Positions 5,319-8,743 of a DNA stretch of 8,743 nt are shown piece after piece; positions within the stretch are counted from its first letter, which is position 1; every line of letters begins with the position of its first letter. The notes below the pieces were generated by a model. It saw nothing but the letters and a program-made list of their open reading frames with translations, had not been told where the DNA came from and ran no database searches. Made by a program: the position numbers and the translations under genes. Source of the DNA: Clostridiales bacterium. Lineage in GTDB: Bacteria; Bacillota; Clostridia; Oscillospirales; Acutalibacteraceae. The DNA is taken from assembly GCA_019417145.1 (NCBI GenBank), contig DXVY01000057.1:1-8743 (forward strand), in the 5' to 3' direction.

Positions 5319-6353
5319 ATGATAAAAGCCGGAATCATCGGCGCCACCGGCTATGCCGGGGCGGAGCTGGTGCGGATCCTTTTAGGCCATCCGGAGGTGG
5401 AACTGGCAGCCTTGGGCTCCCAGAGCTTTGAAGGCCAACCCATCTCGGAGGTTTATCCCGCATACTATAAGCTGTGCGATCTTATTTGCGAGGACAATGC
5501 CGCCGTCATCGACAAGTGCGACGTGATCTTTGCTGCCCTCCCCCATGGCCTCAGCGAAAAGCTGGCCTATGAAGCCATACATAAGGATAAGGCCTTCATC
5601 GATTTGGGAGCTGACTTTCGTTTGGATGCGGAGGAGGATTACCGCAAGTGGTACGGCAAGGAGTATGCCCATCCGGCCCTGCATGAGGAGGCGGTTTACG
5701 GTCTGCCTGAGCTGTTTCGGTCGGAGATCGAGGGCAAACGCTTAATCGCCAATCCCGGCTGCTATCCCACCTCGGCGGCCTTGGGACTGTATCCGGCCCT
5801 GAAAAAGGGAATTGTGGAGACCGATAATATCATCATTGATTCCAAATCCGGCACCACGGGCGCCGGCCGGGGTCTTTCCCAGACCACCCATTTTCCCGAC
5901 TGCAACGAGGGCTTTTCTCCCTATAAGGTGGCGGCCCACCGGCACACGCCTGAAATCGAGCAGACCCTGATGAAGGCCGCGGGAAAGCGGCTGCGGGTCA
6001 CCTTTGTGCCTCATCTGCTGCCGGTCAACCGCGGAATCGTCTCCACCATGTACGCACGGCTTAAATTGGGCGTGACCGAGGAAAAGGTCCGGGATATTTA
6101 CGAGACCTTCTACTATGAGAGTCAATTTGTCCGTATACTTCCCGCCGGCAAGGTAGCCAATTTGAAAAATGTTCGCTGCACCAATCTCTGCGACATCTCC
6201 TTGCATGTGGATCCTCGCACCGGCAACCTGATCGTGGTTTCTACCATTGACAACATGGTCAAGGGTGCGGCCGGCCAGGCGGTACAGAATATGAATATTG
6301 TCTTCGGCCTACCGGAGGAGACCGGACTCTTGATGATGCCTCCTGCCTTTTAA
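5319..6353 (+). CDS. argC: N-acetyl-gamma-glutamyl-phosphate reductase
   Basis: NADPH-dependent reduction of N-acetylglutamyl phosphate to N-acetylglutamate semialdehyde, the third step towards ornithine. The 344 residues are standard for the longer ArgC type. GIIGATGYAGAELVRILL (5-22) is the dinucleotide-binding loop and helix; ANPGCYPTS (144-152) holds the catalytic Cys148; KSGTTGAGRG (176-185) and AAHRHTPEIEQ (205-215, with the conserved His207 and His209) complete the active site; VKGAAGQAVQNMNIVFGLPEETGL (314-337) is the conserved C-terminal helix. The ATG at 5319 follows AAGGAGG (5304-5310) at 8 bases. It comes 116 bases after argH; that spacer has no convincing gene, promoter or terminator, only a short T-rich run near 5211-5220 with no GC-rich stem before it. 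Confidence 0.97.
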   Translation: MIKAGIIGATGYAGAELVRILLGHPEVELAALGSQSFEGQPISEVYPAYYKLCDLICEDNAAVIDKCDVIFAALPHGLSEKLAYEAIHKDKAFIDLGADFRLDAEEDYRKWYGKEYAHPALHEEAVYGLPELFRSEIEGKRLIANPGCYPTSAALGLYPALKKGIVETDNIIIDSKSGTTGAGRGLSQTTHFPDCNEGFSPYKVAAHRHTPEIEQTLMKAAGKRLRVTFVPHLLPVNRGIVSTMYARLKLGVTEEKVRDIYETFYYESQFVRILPAGKVANLKNVRCTNLCDISLHVDPRTGNLIVVSTIDNMVKGAAGQAVQNMNIVFGLPEETGLLMMPPAF

Positions 6354-6365
6354 GGGGAAAAGTTC

Positions 6366-6381
6366 GGGCGGACAGTCGCCC
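6366..6381 (+). other. Small hairpin between argC and argJ
   Basis: GGGCG (6366-6370) pairs with CGCCC (6377-6381) across a 6-base loop, four bases before the AGGAG of argJ. It is too short for a terminator and has no T-tract. It might modulate argJ translation, or be incidental. Confidence 0.3.
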
Positions 6382-6397
6382 ATTAGGAGTGAAAAAC

Positions 6398-7615
6398 ATG
6401 TCTATTCAGTTTATAGAGGGGGGCGTTTGCGCCCCCGCGGGTTTTCTGGCCGCCGGCGTACACTGCGGCATTCGGAAGAACAAGGGGAAGCGGGACCTGG
6501 CCCTCATCGCGGCTGACCGGGAATGCGCGGCCGCCGCTGTGTATACCAAAAACCTGGTCAAGGGCGCGCCGCTGGCCGTTACCAAGGAGAATATTGCCGA
6601 CGGCCGGGCTCGGGCGGTGATCTGCAACTCGGGCAACGCCAACACCTGCAACGCCGACGGGGAGGACAAGGCGCGGCAGATGTGTAAAATCGCCGGAGAT
6701 ATTTTGCATATTGATCCCAAGGACGTAATCGTGGCTTCCACCGGCGTCATCGGTCAGATTTTGCCTATCGAACCCATCGCAAACGCGGCCGGCGCCCTGA
6801 AAGCGGCCCTTTGTGATAACAGCGACGGGGCGGCGGAGGCTATTCTCACCACCGACACGATGCAAAAGCAGGCGGCTGTGGAGTTCCGACTAGACGGGAA
6901 AACCTGCCGTATGGGCGCCATGGCCAAGGGGTCGGGCATGATCCATCCCAATATGGCCACCATGCTCTGCTTTGTCACTACCGACGCGGCCGTGGCCCCC
7001 GCCGCTTTGCAGGAGGCCTTACAGGCGGCGGTGAACGATACCTTCAATATGGTCAGCGTGGATGGGGACACTTCCACCAACGACATGGTATCGGTGTTGG
7101 CCTCGGGCGCGGCCGGCAATGAGGAGGTACAGCCCGGCACCGAGGAGGCTGCTGTCTTTACGGAAGCTCTTACCGCCCTGCTTCGGCGGCTTGCCAAAAT
7201 GGTGGCCGGCGACGGCGAGGGAGCTACCCATCTTATGGAATGTGTGGTAACCGGCGCGCCTAGCGAAAGGGTTGCACGCACCGTGGCCAAATCGGTCATT
7301 TGCTCCTCCCTTACCAAGGCGGCGATTTTCGGAGCCGACGCCAACTGGGGCCGGGTGCTCTGCGCCATCGGCTACGCCGGCGTAGACGTGGACGTGACGC
7401 GCGTTGATGTGGCATTCCGGTCGGCAAAGGGCGAAATTCCGGTCTGCAAAAACGGGGCCGGGATCCCCTTTGACGAGGATACCGCCAAGAAAATTCTTTT
7501 GGAAAGGGAGGTCACCATTGCCGTGGAGCTGAACAGCGGCCAAAATTCCGCCACGGCCTGGGGCTGCGACCTGACCTATGACTATGTGAAAATCAACGGC
7601 GATTATCGTACATAA
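6398..7615 (+). CDS. argJ: Ornithine acetyltransferase / N-acetylglutamate synthase (ArgJ)
   Basis: Moves the acetyl group from N-acetylornithine to glutamate, regenerating N-acetylglutamate (the cyclic pathway); many members can also use acetyl-CoA. The 405-residue precursor cleaves itself into two chains: the motif KGSGMIHPNMATML (177-190) places the cut between Ala187 and Thr188, and Thr188 becomes the N-terminal nucleophile of the second chain. STGVIGQILP (114-123) supplies the expected oxyanion-hole residues, and SVDGDTSTND (220-229) and the C-terminal NGDYRT are family marks. The ATG at 6398 has AGGAG (6385-6389) at 8 bases; an in-frame GTG at 6389 overlaps that site and is unlikely. 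With no argA in the window, a bifunctional ArgJ is plausible, but sequence alone does not separate bifunctional from monofunctional enzymes. Confidence 0.96.
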   Translation: MSIQFIEGGVCAPAGFLAAGVHCGIRKNKGKRDLALIAADRECAAAAVYTKNLVKGAPLAVTKENIADGRARAVICNSGNANTCNADGEDKARQMCKIAGDILHIDPKDVIVASTGVIGQILPIEPIANAAGALKAALCDNSDGAAEAILTTDTMQKQAAVEFRLDGKTCRMGAMAKGSGMIHPNMATMLCFVTTDAAVAPAALQEALQAAVNDTFNMVSVDGDTSTNDMVSVLASGAAGNEEVQPGTEEAAVFTEALTALLRRLAKMVAGDGEGATHLMECVVTGAPSERVARTVAKSVICSSLTKAAIFGADANWGRVLCAIGYAGVDVDVTRVDVAFRSAKGEIPVCKNGAGIPFDEDTAKKILLEREVTIAVELNSGQNSATAWGCDLTYDYVKINGDYRT

Positions 7616-7647
7616 AGCCAATCCAATTCGCGAAAAGAGGGGTTTCC

Positions 7648-8502
7648 ATGGACCATTCCAATATGTCCCGGGCCGACGTGCTGGTGCAGGCGCTGCCCTA
7701 TATCCAGAAATACGCCGGCCGGACGGTGGTAATCAAATACGGCGGCAACGCCATGATCAATGAGGCGCTCAAGGACGCGGTCATGACCGACATCGTGCTG
7801 CTTTCCCAGGTAGGGGTGCATGTGGTTCTGGTACATGGAGGCGGCCCGGAGATCAGCGACATGCTGAAAAAGATCGGCAAGGAGAGCCGCTTTGTAAACG
7901 GCCTTCGGTATACCGATGAGGAGACGGTGGATATTGTCCAGATGGTATTGGCCGGCAAGGTCAATAAGGATCTGGTTAAGCTTTTGGAAAACCACGGCGG
8001 CAGAGCTTTGGGCCTCAGCGGCCTGGACGGCTGTATGCTTAAGGCCAGGCGGTATGCCGAAGCCGACGTGGGTTATGTGGGCGAGCTGACCCAGGTGGAC
8101 GTGACGGTTATCAAGGACGCTGTTTCGACCGGCTATATTCCGGTGGTGGCCACCATCGCCGGCGGCGAGGGCAGCACGGTCTATAATATCAACGCCGATA
8201 CCGCCGCCGCCCGAATCGCCGCCGAACTGGGTGCGGATAAATTTCTCCTGATGACCGACATCGCGGGGCTGCTCAGGGATAAGGACGATGAATCCACCCT
8301 GATCCCCCAGGTGCAGGTCAGCGAGGTGCCCATGCTCAAAAGCAGCGGTATTATCTCCGGCGGCATGATCCCCAAGATCGACTGCTGTGTGGAGGCCGTC
8401 CGTAGAGGCGTGCGCCAGACCAATATCATAGACGGCCGCACCCCCCACGCCATTCTCATGGAGATGCTGACCAACGAGGGATACGGCACCATGTTTGTGT
8501 AA
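7648..8502 (+). CDS. argB: Acetylglutamate kinase, probably arginine-inhibited type
   Basis: Phosphorylates N-acetylglutamate with ATP, normally the controlled step of the cyclic pathway. It has 284 residues of the amino acid kinase fold. IKYGGNAM (29-36, Lys30 at the phosphates), VHGGGPEI (62-69, glycine-rich loop), NGLRYTDEE (84-92, Arg87 for substrate), NINADTAAARIAAEL (180-194), TDIAG (203-207) and GGMIPKI (238-244, Lys243) are all present. An extra N-terminal segment (about 1-22, ending ALPYIQKY) matches the helix that links dimers into ring hexamers in arginine-sensitive kinases, and the C-terminal HAILMEMLTNEGYGTM (267-282) fits the arginine-site region of that class, so feedback inhibition is inferred. 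GAGGGG (7637-7642) lies 5 bases before the ATG; a second ATG at 7663 would lose part of this helix. It follows argJ by 32 bases. Confidence 0.96.
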   Translation: MDHSNMSRADVLVQALPYIQKYAGRTVVIKYGGNAMINEALKDAVMTDIVLLSQVGVHVVLVHGGGPEISDMLKKIGKESRFVNGLRYTDEETVDIVQMVLAGKVNKDLVKLLENHGGRALGLSGLDGCMLKARRYAEADVGYVGELTQVDVTVIKDAVSTGYIPVVATIAGGEGSTVYNINADTAAARIAAELGADKFLLMTDIAGLLRDKDDESTLIPQVQVSEVPMLKSSGIISGGMIPKIDCCVEAVRRGVRQTNIIDGRTPHAILMEMLTNEGYGTMFV

Positions 8503-8514
8503 GGAGGCCTTATG

Positions 8515-8743
8515 ATGGATTTTAGAACCATTCAAAAAATGGATCAAGACTACCTCATGCCCACCTACGGCCGGTTCCCCGTGGCCCTGGAAAAGGGAAG
8601 GGGCGCCGTGGCCGTGGACTGCGAGGGAAAGGAATATGTAGATTTTGGCTCCGGCATCGGGGTCAATTCCCTGGGGTACGCCGAGCCGGGCTGGGCGAAG
8701 GCTGTGGCCGATCAGGCGGCAAGGCTCCAGCATACCTCCAACC
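8515..8743 (+). CDS. argD: Acetylornithine aminotransferase, N-terminal part (cut by window end)
   Basis: PLP-dependent class-III aminotransferase that converts N-acetylglutamate semialdehyde and glutamate to N-acetylornithine and 2-oxoglutarate. Only about 76 of an expected 390-400 residues are inside the window, so the PLP lysine is not visible. The visible part has the standard opening: DQDYLMPTYGRFPVALEKGRG, then VDCEGKEYVDFGSGIGVNSLGY, and a helix ending in LQHTSN. Two adjacent ATGs (8512 and 8515) could start it; AAGGAGG (8501-8507) overlaps the argB stop codon and is spaced better for 8515 (7 bases) than for 8512 (4 bases). The tight junction with argB implies translational coupling. 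ArgD is favoured over related aminotransferases such as GabT because of the operon and the sequence pattern. Confidence 0.92.
   Translation, partial: MDFRTIQKMDQDYLMPTYGRFPVALEKGRGAVAVDCEGKEYVDFGSGIGVNSLGYAEPGWAKAVADQAARLQHTSN

Noticed and set aside
5246..5431. A TTG-started frame between argH and argC.
   Set aside because: It has no suitably spaced Shine-Dalgarno sequence, overlaps more than 100 bases of argC in another frame, and turns into low-quality sequence once inside argC.
7627..7634. TTCGCGAA palindrome between argJ and argB.
   Set aside because: An 8-base palindrome without T-tract or flanking symmetry is expected by chance and has no evident role.

Overview
The window looks like chromosomal DNA from a fairly GC-rich, low-oxygen Firmicute, most likely class Clostridia (an Oscillospiraceae-like gut bacterium is my best guess; this is inference). 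The grounds are strong GGAGG-type ribosome binding sites, one GTG start among ATG starts, a flavoredoxin-like protein, a Bacillus-type arginine operator, and an arginine cluster built around ArgJ. Coding DNA is GC-rich, while the main regulatory region (about 2140-2480) is clearly AT-rich.

Left part (1-2063): a leader with two hairpins precedes a metal-binding lipoprotein of the ZnuA/AdcA type (184-1113). No permease or ATPase gene accompanies it. It converges, across about 220 bases without a gene and one strong terminator (1295-1327), on a minus-strand pair: a flavin reductase-family protein (1560-2063) and a small CxxC heavy-metal-associated protein (1337-1546). Their promoter is near 2130-2157.

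Middle (2064-2501): an intergenic region holding two good matches to the ArgR/AhrC operator (2210-2227 and 2385-2402), the argG promoter (2410-2437) and, between the operators, an unannotated 37-codon reading frame (2250-2363) that looks more coding-like than its surroundings.

Right part (2502-8743): six same-strand arginine biosynthesis genes in the order argG, argH, argC, argJ, argB, argD, the last cut by the window edge. Gaps are 9 to 116 bases and no clear terminator separates them, so they probably form one operon. ArgJ, ArgB, ArgC and ArgD take glutamate to ornithine with recycling of the acetyl group; ArgG and ArgH take citrulline to arginine. The carbamoyltransferase ArgF, which joins the halves, is not in the window and may lie downstream.

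The enzymes are conventional. The parts worth a second look are regulatory: the small frame between two arginine operators, the hairpin and palindrome arrangement ahead of the metal-binding protein, and the double hairpin between argG and argH. I found no mobile element, CRISPR array, tRNA or rRNA, and no clearly novel multi-gene system.
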